From: Lactuca virosa
Taxonomy: Eukaryota; Streptophyta; Magnoliopsida; Asterales; Asteraceae
DNA length: 64,000 nucleotides
NCBI GenBank assembly: GCA_928212115.1
Contig: CAKMRJ010005634.1
Span: 117,334,970 to 117,398,969, forward strand
Reading direction: 5' to 3'
Both the position numbers and the translations under genes were made by a program. The notes below the pieces were generated by a model. It searched no databases and was not told where the DNA came from. It saw only the letters and a program-made list of their open reading frames with translations. Within the stretch, counting starts at the first letter, position 1, and the number at the start of each line of letters is the position of its first letter. Of the stretch, positions 1-11,230 are shown in pieces.

Positions 1-343
1 TCCTTCTAGGATTTTCGTTCAAGCCTTAATAAAGGTGATCCAATAGCCCAAAGTCTCAACTATCAAATAATACAAAACAGCCCCTGTACTTTTAATTAAT
101 TCCTTTAATCCCGAAATTAATTCCTAATTAATTTTCTGATTAAATACTAATTAATAATATGATTCCAAATTATTATATTAATCATATAATATAATAAATA
201 AATCATATTTATGCCCTAATCCAACCTCTCTCCTCAACTGTCATCCTGTCTAGTCACCGTGTGAAGGCAACCCAAAAGGACCATGCTCACCATCGGGTCA
301 AGTACATACCAAAATAGTTATGGACTTAGACACTGATCCAACA
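1..343 (-). repeat. 3' LTR of minus-strand copia element (partial)
   Basis: This stretch matches 6876-7218 almost base for base, with a few substitutions and small indels. On the plus strand it ends ccaaca at 343, the reverse complement of the TGTTGG start typical of copia LTRs. The PPT follows at once. The rest of this LTR lies left of the window. Confidence 0.9.
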
Positions 344-354
344 GTCTCCCACTT
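344..354 (-). other. polypurine tract of minus-strand copia element
   Basis: On the minus strand the sequence is AAGTGGGAGAC, directly before the LTR start TGTTGG. The same tract stands before the 3' LTR of the plus-strand copia element at 15753-15763. Confidence 0.85.
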
Positions 355-3300
355 GGATAAGTCTAATAACTATTATGCGTATGACTTCAGAACCTGATCA
401 GCAATCGTAGCTTTCAAAACCGCTGTCAACTCTGATCAGTAACTTGTCCTTTAGATAAGGGATCGTATATTCCTCCATTCTCAAGATATCGTATAGACAC
501 GAGACATGGATTTAAATCATTCTCTCTGTCTATGTATTGTTTCCCGACTTCTGATTCATGACGACTGACAACAGACTACAATTGAACACATCAACTTAGT
601 CCCGGCTTGGCCAAGCGCTTAGGTGTCATCACTAAATCATCGAGGGCCCCCAGATATCGCTTTTATCCCACTTTGGGTAAAAGGAATGGATAAACTTTGA
701 CTCAAATGCTTGCTTGCACCTACTAATCGAATCACACACAACAATACGTTTTATAACACCAAGTTACTGGTGCGTTTACTTATCATCAATGTGCAAAACC
801 GACCAGCAAATAACAACTCACACGTCTCGGTTTCAAGAATATACAATGTTATCGTCTCACTAATCACCCGTGATAAATCCATGAAGTGATTCAAGTGAGC
901 GTGGGGTTTAATCCAATACTTTAATCTTACCAAAGCACTCATGAACTCTGCAGCAAACTTGTGCTATGTCTAAACACTTTAGACAATCTGCAGACAGATT
1001 CATGACAGTCTTCCTTCATACCTACTTCCAACGTATGACCGACTGTGGAGGTTCGAATAACCCAGTTATTCTGGAAGTCAAAACATGCAAAGTGAAACGC
1101 AATAATAATATTAATCGTATATGGCCCCAAAACTTTTGAGCGTAAATAAAAACACTTTTATTTAAACACCATATTGATTACTCATTATTCATTGCTTACT
1201 GTTTCAGAAAATAACTTATTACTGAATTATAACCACAATTGTCCCATGCTCCAAGCATGCACACTTTGGTTTCCTATGGTTCATACTTTGTGAAATATAT
1301 CAATTGAAAAACTTTTCCAATGAAACTCATTTCACAATCCCCAATCCTTATTATTAGTATAAAAATATCAAATTCTTGCCACTTTTAGAATATGTCAGAT
1401 TCTAATATTTTATGCAATGATTCTTTCGTAATGTCATAGCACAAAAGTCACCAAGACCCGGCTAATGAAATTACAAGGTATTCTATCGGAAATTGTTACA
1501 AGACAATTCCATAGACGTGAAGTCTCACATTCAAAGTACATTCCTTTGAACATCCTTCTCGCATAAAAGTTTCTAATCTAGACATATTTCTTAATATCCA
1601 ACTCCCATTAATGGAAACATTTCCATATTTGCCATATGACAACTCATTCTTAATAGATCTTATTCATAATAATGTCAATATAGTCCATCCAGTACTATAC
1701 TTCCAACTACTCACAAGCGACAAATCCTCAGTGAACCTCAGATCGTCCTTGATAGTTGTTTAATTATTTTAGTCAAAACCGATTCTAGTCCCTTTTTCCC
1801 TCTTAATGCCCTAGGCATTTGGAAAATTTTAGAATGGTCAAATAATACAGCATATGCAATCGATCCTATACCCGAAGCGTATTGGACACGATGCATAATG
1901 TCTCACATAAAGACGTGATACTTTATCAGTCTTTTGCCATAATATTTTGTTAGCCATGTTCTCACAATTCGAACTATGAAGAGGGATGTCGTAATCATAA
2001 TCGAATTTTGAGAACGTGCTATGTATCCTTGACTAAATTTTATTAACATTTCTTGATCTAAGCTTTTAGATTTTGAAACGAAGTATAATATTCTCTCCCT
2101 TAATTATAGCAAAACAACTTTTCAACCCCTACAACTTTGCAAAGTTAATCTTTGTTTCTATAATTAATATTGCTAACTCGCAATACTTAAATAATAATCA
2201 TGCTCCCACTAACACAATGATTATTTCCATACAAGCATAACACTTATGCTCCCACTAGCTTTGACATGTATTCAGAAAACACTTGAACTTCTAGAAAACA
2301 ATGCTTATTGAATTCCTTAAGTTCATATTTCTAATACCTAATGCTTGATAAGCCTTTATCTAAGTTTTTTAAGCTCATACACCTTTCCTTAGATAGCTCA
2401 CATGTGTTTTAAACAATTCAGAATTTATGTTACTAAGTCCCAGATGTTCAGACTAATTGCCAAATCTCACAATTCGAACTATGAAGAGGGGATGCCGTAA
2501 TCATAATCGAATTTAGAATACATTATCACAATTGCTATCTTCTTAAAATCTCTCTTAGTGAAAGCATTTCCTCACAATCATTTTCATGAAGGAGGGAGAC
2601 CTTATGACACTTAGATTTTAAAGTGTATGTGTTCCTATCCATTTGAATTTGTCATAACAATAATTGTAAGACAATGTTCGTGACAAATCTAACTCATATG
2701 GACTGAACTGTTCAATCTCGATTTCCTGCCTCATGGTAGCACGAATGCCCACCATTGCTTCCAGGCGTTGAGTAGTTCACCCTTTCCTATCAATGTACTT
2801 TCCATTGATTAGGGTGCCTTGCCTTTATGCAATCAATTCATAGAACTCATATTGCATAGTTGACTTCATCTGGAATGGCAGCAGAAAAGAAACAAATTTG
2901 TCAACACGATAGGTCGCCAACCTCAAGTCGTGTGCTAGTGATTAACTATCGTTTATTCTTGATTTGTTCTTGAAACTTTCAAGACAATTGAGACTCCCAC
3001 TGACCTCTTGACATATATGATTCTCTTGTCAGAAAACTTCCTAGACAAAACAAATATTCAAGAGTTAGTGTAGTTCTTATCAAGACACAAAACACTTCAA
3101 TAATTGGTCCTAGTTGGTCTTTGTCTTATCCAAGACAGCACAACTTACCAATTTCAAATGTGCAAGAATAAGAAAACCTTTTCCAAACTCCACATTTGAT
3201 GAGTGTTATAAACCTACTTAAGACTTGTCACTCAATTCACAATCTTGGAATATAACTCTAAGACTTGATATTGGAACGAAGTATGATTGACTTCTTGATT

Positions 3301-4185
3301 TTAACCATTTCTACAATTCTCGATTCCTCTTCTTAGACATACAAATGCACTAAGACTCACTTGGAGGATCAATTGAGATATGGTTCTTAATCATTAAGAC
3401 TTATCATTAAACACAATAAAAGGTACTTTCCCTTCTTCTTAGAATAGAGAAACTTTTATCTTTCTGCCTACTTGATTCTTCTTATTCGTTCTGCTATTGA
3501 TTGAAACTCTTTCAATCAACTCAGAATTATACTTAATCTTATAAGTATAACCATATTTACTAAACTTTAGTAAATCATGACGAATATCTTTATCACTCTT
3601 GTGGTGGACTTGATCAATGCACAACCTAGTGTACTCGATCTCCTAGTCCTTCTCTTGACACTTTGTCAAAAATTAGTCTAATTTAAATGATGAAGTTTCT
3701 CATTCATCACGCAACCAAGTTGCATGACTCCAAGTTTCTGTCCAACTGAAACTTGGGCGATGAGAATCTTCCTTTTTTTTGGCAAATTCTCGACATTTCC
3801 ACAAATAACATAATTAAGAATCAAATCCATTATTGCTAACAATAGAAACAATCAAACATCAATTTTTCATACACACCATTGCAAGGATAAATAAATAAGA
3901 CAAAATCAAAATTTATTTTATTGCGGAAAAAATTTGTCCTTACAATGCAATTCAACTGAAAAACTATGCTATTACATATTTCTTATCAATCTATCCTAAC
4001 TCTAGAGTAGCAGCTCAAAAATCTGATCCTCGAGTCCATGCGATCGAAATCCATTTCTTCATGATCAGATTCAACATGCTTCTTCCTTAAGCTTCCTCTC
4101 TTTTCTTCGATCCTGCAAAAACATCAAAATGTAATCTTGTCACATCATGTATTAAGAATCAAAGAATAGGAACTTATAGAGTTAG
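355..4185 (-). pseudogene. decayed pol region of minus-strand copia element
   Basis: About 3.8 kb lies where pol should be, but no long frame is left. It is AT-rich. One trace is readable on the minus strand at 3439-3624: residues such as KYGYTYKIK followed by NQVGRKIKV resemble the integrase core stretch SRYGYVYLIK...NQLGRNIK of the plus-strand copia element at about 12870-12975. A duplicated block containing GAAGAGGGATGCCGTAATC, or a one-base variant, occurs near 1978 and 2484. I see no protease, RT or RNase H motif. The assignment as old pol rests on position and that one resemblance. Confidence 0.5.
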
Positions 4186-4852
4186 TTAATAGATTTTACC
4201 TGAAGTAGAGCCATACGTCTTGACTCTCCCATCTCTCAGATCTCTCAGGTAAATAGGGCAGCTTCGTCTCCAATGCCCCTTCTCTTGGCAATAGAAGCAA
4301 ATGGACTCTTTTGGAATGGCACAAGGAACTATCTCAGAATTGCCTTTTTGGATCTCCAATGTCACCATTTTCAATGTCCATTGAAGTTTGGGAGTTTGAT
4401 TCACCAGACAAATTCTCTTGATCAGCACGCCAAATCATTGTTGATTCAGCAGCTATAAACAAATAGGTCAAATCAATGAGGGTCACGTCATGGTTCATCA
4501 TATAGTACTCTCTAACGAACTCACTATATGATTCAGGAAGCGACTGAAGAACCCAGTCAACAGCCAACTCACCTGAAATCTCGACACCCAACATCCTTAA
4601 CCTGTCAATGTGTGACTTTATCTCCAAGACGTGTGCACACACAGGTTTCCCATCTTCGTGTTTACTTGCCAATAGGGCTTGAGTGAGCTTGAACTTTTCA
4701 AGCCTTTGAACTTGTGGGTTAGGGAGAATAATTGGAGGAGGTGGAGGAAGTGAAGCATGACTCTCATTTCCTTGATCGTATCGTGGAACGTCATCTTCAT
4801 TTGGAAAGCTTGTTCCAAGGGACTTGGGAAGACCATTGTAAGATTTAGACAT
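4186..4852 (-). pseudogene. copia gag relic with zinc knuckle (frameshifted)
   Basis: The minus strand has a 172-codon frame from 4852 to 4334 that resembles copia Gag: a proline run, then a helical segment with LKxxIDRLRMLG and LQSLPESYSEFV, as in the UBN2-type Gag core. A second frame (4428 to 4186) carries the CCHC zinc knuckle CFYCQEKGHWRRSC at 4258-4299. The two frames are offset, so a frameshift lies between about 4340 and 4400. The N-terminus looks short against the 11231 Gag. In family terms this is the nucleocapsid precursor that packages element RNA. Confidence 0.8.
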
Positions 4853-6385
4853 CTACAAAACGGGGAGAAAATTCAAGTTAGTTGATAAGAATCCTTGATG
4901 TAACACCCAAATGAAACATCAAGGCTAGGATCCAACACAACATTCTACAACCTAGAAGAGGGATGCCGTAATCTAGTTGCAGAATATTTGAAGGTAGGTA
5001 AATGACGATTTACCAATTCCCACCATGAAAAACAAAAATGAAGTTTAAGTTTTAAATGAATTGAAACTCCTAGATCTTTTGAGATTCATTGAACTTTTCA
5101 ATGGCATGTTTAATCTCGATTATGCCCTTCAAATTTGCGACTGGGATACCGAGAATCACAAACAAGGTGTGAATAACCATATGAATCTACGTGATGCACT
5201 CAATGATACTATCACCTAATCAATGTGTCGGTTAACCACACACGCTCCATTGATCTATGATAAACATCGAGCCACCCTTCGCCACCAATGTCAATCCCAA
5301 ATTAGTGTGTCGGTTAACCACACACGCTCCACTAACGTTTGACAAGGGTACGAAGTGTAATTCCATGGATTAGCATACAATTTCACATTTTGCCTAAAGT
5401 AACTAGAATCATGGGAATTTGTGAAAGCATGTAGTTACTTTGTACTTCATTATACTTATAATGGAAGGTTTCGTCCTTCCTACCCGTTCGGCTAACGACC
5501 CTCCACTAGTCAAGAGTGCGGTGGGTAAGAGTGGATACCCATTCAATCGCCATTTTATAAGCAATTTCCTTAAAACCCCTTATAGACCAGCTTCGTGAAT
5601 GAGGGCCTACTAACGATAAGACTGACTGTTTACTCATAGATATATATAATATTAGACTTTTAATGTCATATATATAGTATAAGGTGTATTTTTTACACTT
5701 TTAAAATACTAGGTGGTTTTATTAACTTTCTCTTTTAATTAAACTTTTAATTAACTTAACAAAACCATAAGGGTGTAATTTGAACTTTTCAAAATACGAC
5801 GGTTTTAGAATTTAACATTTCAAAATTAAACTTTTAATCAACTTTTAAATTCCAAAACTTGAGGGCAAGTTTTGAACTTTTCAAAACAAATAGGTTTAAA
5901 AAAAATTTCGAAAAATTAAAACCTTTTAATCTTAAATATTAAAATTTGATTTAATAATTATCCAAAATTAAACAATTAATTTGAATTATTAATCTTGGAG
6001 GATATCTATTAAATTAAACACTTAATTTAACCTAATCCCTTAATCCCCTAAAATTCGAAATATAGGATGGGATAATTCAAAATCTTTAATTACCAAATTT
6101 AAACACTTAAAAGATAATTACAAGATATGGCATTATCCAAATCCCTAAAAATTAGGATCTAATCTTGGGGAGGAGGCCAATTTCGAAATCCTAGGGTTGG
6201 ATAACCCTAGAATTCGAAATCTTGGAGGCTAAGGAAAGGATTTGGGAAACCCTAACCAAATTTCGAAATTTAGGGTTTATGAACCCTAATTTTGAAAATC
6301 ATGCCTTTAGGGTTTATTGGCTATAAACCCTAATATGTCAAATTCATACTTTTGTATAGAATCTAATTGAAAACAAAAACCAATA
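4853..6385 (-). other. non-coding leader of minus-strand copia element with duplicated conserved block
   Basis: The 5' leader on the minus strand holds two copies of a conserved block (core GTGTGTGGTTAACCGACACA on the minus strand) at 5224-5249 and 5306-5331, 82 bp apart. Around 5470-5620 lies a segment matching the plus-strand copia leader at about 10445-10590, including CGTTAGCCGAACGGGTAGGA. The motif GGATTACGGCATCCCTCTTC near 4955-4976 also recurs at about 11104 in the other element. There is no credible ORF here. Confidence 0.7.
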
Positions 6386-6397
6386 GCTCTGATACCA
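6386..6397 (-). other. primer-binding site (tRNA-iMet type)
   Basis: On the minus strand this reads TGGTATCAGAGC, the plant initiator-Met tRNA 3'-end complement. It lies one base inside the LTR end at 6399. Confidence 0.92.
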
Positions 6398-6398
6398 C

Positions 6399-7218
6399 TA
6401 ATGGGTTTTATACAAACAATCCTATGTGTGCATGCAACCCTAGAGTTGGATCTATGTTATCACTATTAGTTATACAACATTATGAACACATAAGGAAACC
6501 TAGCATGCTCCTAGTAATTTCGAAATTCACATAGGAGAATAGAATACATACCTTTTGTTGTTATATATAGTAAGAACAACAAATTCCTTGAGTTTCCTTA
6601 GCTCTTGAAAGCAAGTACCACAAGTGTAGTACCTCTAATGGCTCACAAACACACTTTGGGTGAGAGGATGAATATGAGAGAGTGGAGGAAAAGTGCTAAG
6701 CTCCAAAATTCGTCCCTAGTAGGGTTTTCCTAAGAAGTGGTCGAATTCTAGTGCCTTAGGGTGCTATTTATACTTGAGGCTAGCTAGGGTTTCAAGGTGG
6801 AAACCCTAATCCCTTAGCTTAGGGCCTAAGCAAGTCCATGAGTTCTTTCCGTAAGCCCTTGGACGAAAACTCCTAGATCCCTTCTAGGATTTTCGTTCAA
6901 GCCTTAATAAAGGTGATCCAATAGCCAAAGTCTCAACTATCAAATAATTACAAAACAGCCCCTGTACTTTTAATTAATTCCTTTAATCCCCGAAATTTCC
7001 TAATTAATTTCTGATTAAATACTAATTAATAATATGATTCCAAATTATTATATTAATCATATAATATAATAAATAAATCATATTTATGCCCTAATCAACC
7101 TCTCTCCTCAACTGTCATCCTGTCTAGTCACCCGTGTGAAGGCAACCCAAAAGGACCATGCTCACAATCGGGTCAAGTACATACCAAAATAGTTATGGAC
7201 TTAGACACTAATCCAACA
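6399..7218 (-). repeat. 5' LTR of minus-strand copia element
   Basis: This 820-bp LTR begins TGTTGG on the minus strand (7218) and ends ATTA at 6399, where CATCA is found in the related plus-strand LTR. A TATA box reads TATAAATA on the minus strand at 6765-6772. The outer sequence, including the ACTTGACCCG stretch near U3, is shared with the 8915 LTR family. Confidence 0.9.
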
Positions 7219-8914
7219 GTAGCCACCACCGCTAAGGCCGAAGATGCGAGCCACCAGCCACGTTGCTGCCGACGGTTGAAGAATCGAAGAGTGGGTGTTG
7301 GACGTCGGGGCAGAAGAGATTGAGGGAACAAATCGACATCGCTGCCTTGTTCTTCGCTGGAGGGTGAACGGCTCCTCGTCTCCGTTTCTTTTTGTCGTTG
7401 AACTATCACCACCGATGTCGCTAGGGTCGTCGAACGCCGTCGTGTTGCTGTCGTAAGAGCCGCTGCTGTCGCCGATGGTGTTGTTGCCGCCGCCGGCCTC
7501 AACCACCAATTCGTTGAAGACTAAGTTGGTACCAGTTTCCCATGGATAGCTTACTCAGAAGTTACATTGTGTTCGCGTGTTGCTTGGTTGAGACTCATGA
7601 AGACCCGCCACCACCGTGGGGTGGTGGCTGTCAATGCAAGACCGCCGCCAGCCACCACTAGGTGGCTGTGTGTGGGTGTTTAATCTAGTGTATGCGTGCT
7701 TCAGTTGTGTTTCACAAGTTGATGGGTGTTTCGGGTTGCTGTTGCCGGAAAAATACCCAAGTAAAACCAACATGGCTGCCGGCCATGGTGGCTGTCGCCT
7801 CAAGGACAACCATGGCGGGTGTGTATGCTGTTGTATGGTGTTAATTTCGTGTGTGTGTTATTTGGTTTTTGGGATTTTAAATTGTATTGTAATCTGTAGG
7901 AATAATAATAGAATAATCCATAACCACCACCGTGAGGTGGTGGTGGCCGCCTCCTGCCGCCACCGGCCGCCGTGTCGGGTGGCGGTGTGCTTTGATTGCG
8001 TTTGGACCTCGTTTGGATGGTTGGACAAGGGGCTATTAAACCCTAATGGGCCAAAAGAAACCCTAGTGGGCCCAAAGAGACCCCAATGGACCTAATAAAA
8101 CCCTAATGGACCCAATAAGGCCCAAAGTGACCTAGAAACTCAACCAATTGACTAATGGGCTAGTATGGGGTTGGAAAAAACCCTAATTAGGGTTTGGAAA
8201 ACCCTAAGAGCATAAAACCCTAATTGTGGAAATTGTTTGGTACACACACACGAGAATTAATTATTAAACTTAAAATAATAATTAATAATCATTGGCAAAC
8301 TAACTTAGCAATAATGGACTTAATGGATTAAGTCCTTAATGGATTAAGTCCTTTAGGGGTTTAAGTAAGAAACACTTACCCTAATCATCATTTCATGTGA
8401 AGCCCTAATCTCACTCGGCTTTGAATTGGGCCCTTCCTATTGGGCCTTTGGCGATTGGACTATTGATGGTCCATCCAAGAACAAGTTATTGGACCAAAGT
8501 TTTAGATGGCTTTATGATAAAGGCCCATGTGAGGACTTGGGCCAATTTGGAATGGGGGCAAAATGGGCCTGACATGGGTATAATTGGGCCTTTAGGATTA
8601 TGTGATAATTGGGCCGGCCATGGGATGATTGGATTGGGAATTGGATTGGATTGGATGGGCCTTAAGGAAGACCATGTAGAGGTCTGGGCCCATTTGGAAA
8701 CTTGGGCCATATGTTGGGCTTGGCCCATTAGTTTACTTGGGCTTTTGTAGTGTGAGTTGGAACTTGGGCTTGGAACCCAATTATTAATTGGGTATTGTTT
8801 GATGTTGACAGTTCAGGAATCTGGCAACCACTAGTGGGAGCTTTACCTGCGGGACTTCAGTAGTGCCAGGTGAGTTATCCTCACTATACTAAGGGGTCTA
8901 AGGCACCAAGGCCG
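7219..8914 (+). repeat. gypsy 5' LTR, segment A (telo-box and site II rich)
   Basis: This matches 24791-26415 of the intact 3' LTR. The first 559 bp of the LTR are missing because of the copia insertion at 7218. The GC-rich first half (7219-8000) looks gene-like but has no frame conserved between the two LTR copies. Bases 8030-8225 carry repeated AAACCCTAA telo-boxes and 8420-8760 carry many TGGGCC words. A consensus-like splice donor CAG/GTGAG lies at 8868-8874. The segment ends at GGCCG, the duplicated target of the next insertion. Confidence 0.9.
8910..8914. repeat. target-site duplication, left copy (GGCCG)
   Basis: GGCCG precedes the LTR start at 8915 and recurs directly after the 3' LTR at 16540-16544. 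The empty site with a single GGCCG is at 26411-26415. Confidence 0.95.
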
Positions 8915-9685
8915 TGTTGGATAAGGTGTATAAGTCCATAACTATACTGGTATGTACTTGACCCGACCCGGCATGGTCCATTTGGGTTGCATGGCATCAT
9001 GCATTTGGATAGACTAAATGAGAGAACACACTTGTGGTTTAATATATTTATAAGTTCTAATATATTAATAGTATTATTTAATTAGTATTGATCAGGAATT
9101 AATCTAGGATTAATTAAGTGATCAACAGATGACTAATTAAATATATGGGTTGATTATGTAAATCATCCATAACTTATATAGTGGGCTAAAAGGCTCCATG
9201 GATAATCAAGTTGGGTTAAACCCATTGGATGCTCCATGGAGGCTCCATGGGAGTTACAAACCCATGGGTCATGGAAATGAAGAGTCATGCCACATTAGGG
9301 TTTACATGGTGTAACCCTAGATGTGACACACTATAAAAAGAACATATCATTCACCAAAATCAGCTACACATAGAGATATAGAGGGCTTGGCCGATTTTTG
9401 CAAGTGTTACACTTCTCTCAAGTTTACTCCAAAGCATTTGGTGTTGTGTGAAGCATTTGAGGCATCACACTTAGGGTGCTAGGCTCTCAAGGTTTTCAAG
9501 GAATCAAATCATCAACAAGGGATGCTATTCTAGCAATTCTTTTAGTTAAAAGTTCCCCATGTATGCTAGATAGGACTATGAACCTTGGAAAAAGTATTTT
9601 TGCATGTATTTAGACAAACATAGATCCAAGGTTTTCTAGGGTTGCATGTACACTTAGGAAGTGTTAGAATGCTCAAAACCCATCA
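8915..9685 (+). repeat. 5' LTR of plus-strand copia element
   Basis: This 771-bp LTR runs from TGTTGG to CATCA. The TATA box TATAAAA lies at 9332-9338, giving a predicted transcript start a little downstream. It matches 15764-16539 closely. Confidence 0.95.
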
Positions 9686-9686
9686 G

Positions 9687-9698
9687 TGGTATTAGAGC
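9687..9698 (+). other. primer-binding site (tRNA-iMet type, one mismatch)
   Basis: The sequence is TGGTATTAGAGC, one change from the usual TGGTATCAGAGC, one base after the LTR end. Confidence 0.88.
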
Positions 9699-10396
9699 CA
9701 AGGCTTGCTTGTCAATACTTGATGCAAAATAGTCTTAAAAATCGATTTTTGAGCTCTCTACACAGGGGACTCGCCGAGTCCATGGGGGGACTCGACGAGT
9801 CCAAGCAAAAATCGAACCAACTCGGCAAGTCAGTTCATGCACTCGACGAGTTGATCATGCAGAGTGCTATTTTTCGTTTTTTGCTGCTGGAAATGGACTA
9901 GAAACATTACCCTAAACTGTTTTGGTGTTTTAAAACTTGTTTTAGTTTGTATAATGGTTGTTCTAATCCATTTACAATGGCTAAATATCAAAAATTCATG
10001 ATTTTATGTGTTCTTGTCTTTTTGATGTTCATATTCATGTTCTTATGAGATTAGATGATCATAGGAATTATGTGTAACTTCTTGCTAGTCTTAATTCTTG
10101 ATCATCATATGTGTTAATAGAATCCATAATTTGTCCTCAAGTTATGGATTACCAAAAGTTTTATCTTTTAATGACCATTAAAGAAACACATAAGTTACAT
10201 AAAATGAAGAGTCACTCATTTTAATGAACCAATTAATCTCATAAGTTATGAATTGAAGAGTTTTGTAAAGTTACAAAACTTGCCCTCAAGTTTTGGAACA
10301 TGTAAAGTCATCTAATTAACTTTAGTTCCAACCCCTAGAATTTTAAAAGTTAAAATTCAACCCTTATACTTATAATATTATAAGTTTAATAATAAT

Positions 10397-10434
<38 letters not shown>

Positions 10435-11230
10435 AAGATCAAGTCGTTTTACCGTTAGTAGGCCTCATTCACGAAGTCGGTCTATAAGGGGGGTATAAGG
10501 TTGTTGCCTATAAAATGGCAGCTTAATGGGTGTCCACTCTCACCCACCGCTTCCTTGACTGGTGGAGGGTCGTTAGCCGAACGGGTAGGACAGTGACTTA
10601 CAATTCTCATTAAAAGTATAATGATTATTATAAAAGTAACTAAATGTTTTATAAATTCCCAATCTTAGTTACTTTAGGAAAATGTGAATAAGTTGCTAAC
10701 CCATGAAATTACACTTTGCACTTTGATTAAGTCGTTGGTGGAGCGTGTGTGGTTAACCGGCACACTAACATGGACTTAACAAGGTAGGCAAAGGGTGACT
10801 TAAGGTTTCTCATAGGTCGGTGGAGCGTGTGTGGTTAACCGGCACATCGATTAAGTGAAAAACATTAAGGGCACCAAGTAATTTGCATGGTTACTTCACA
10901 CCTTGTTTTGTGATCCTCGGTATCCCAGTCACAAAACATGAAGGGCACACTCGAGATTGAAACATGCCATTGAAAAGGTCAATGAATCTCAAAAGAATCT
11001 AGGAGTTTCTAAAAACCAAATAAAACCTAATAATTTATATTTCGTTTTCATGGTGGAAATTAGTGAATCGTCATTTACCTACCTTTCAAATATGTTATAG
11101 CTTGGATTACGGCATCCCTCTTCTAAGTTATAATATATTGTGATTGGATCCTAGCCTTAATATTACATTTGGGTGTTTTATTAAGGACTATCTCTATATC
11201 TAAACTAAACTTGTCTTTTCTTCTTTTCAG
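9699..11230 (+). other. copia leader: ACTCGNCGAGT words, (TA)n and conserved duplicated block
   Basis: The 1.5 kb untranslated leader has three parts. At 9769-9851 lie four ACTCG(A/C/G)CGAGT-like words, the same word that fills the gypsy LTR at 28305-28537. At 10385-10432 lies an (AAT)n/(AT)n tract. From 10440 to 11160 runs a block shared with the minus-strand copia leader, with two copies of GTGTGTGGTTAACCGGCACA at 10745-10764 and 10827-10846, 82 bp apart, and GGATTACGGCATCCCTCTTC near 11104. No ORF is credible before the gag ATG at 11231. Confidence 0.75.

Larger units (their letters stand above)
1..7218 (-). mobile_element. Ty1/copia LTR retrotransposon, minus strand, left end outside window, pol-decayed
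   Basis: The right LTR (6399-7218) and the partial left LTR (1-343) are near-identical direct repeats. Read on the minus strand the order is 5' LTR, PBS (6386-6397), leader, gag relic (4186-4852), decayed pol, PPT (344-354), 3' LTR. The insertion lies in the 5' LTR of the surrounding gypsy element: 7219 onward matches 24791 onward in the intact 3' LTR. The right flank starts GTAGC, so a GTAGC duplication is expected to the left, outside the window. No pol reading frame survives although the two LTRs differ at only a few sites. The family therefore probably moved with proteins supplied by another copy. Confidence 0.9.

Noticed and set aside
7173..7509. 100-110 aa minus-strand frames rich in Ser/Thr/Asp
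   Set aside because: They run across the LTR/copia junction at 7218 and differ from the corresponding frames at 24542-25082, so no protein is conserved.
9687..9698. tRNA-like signals at primer-binding sites
   Set aside because: These are 12-base complements of a tRNA 3' end, not tRNA genes; no cloverleaf is present around any of them.
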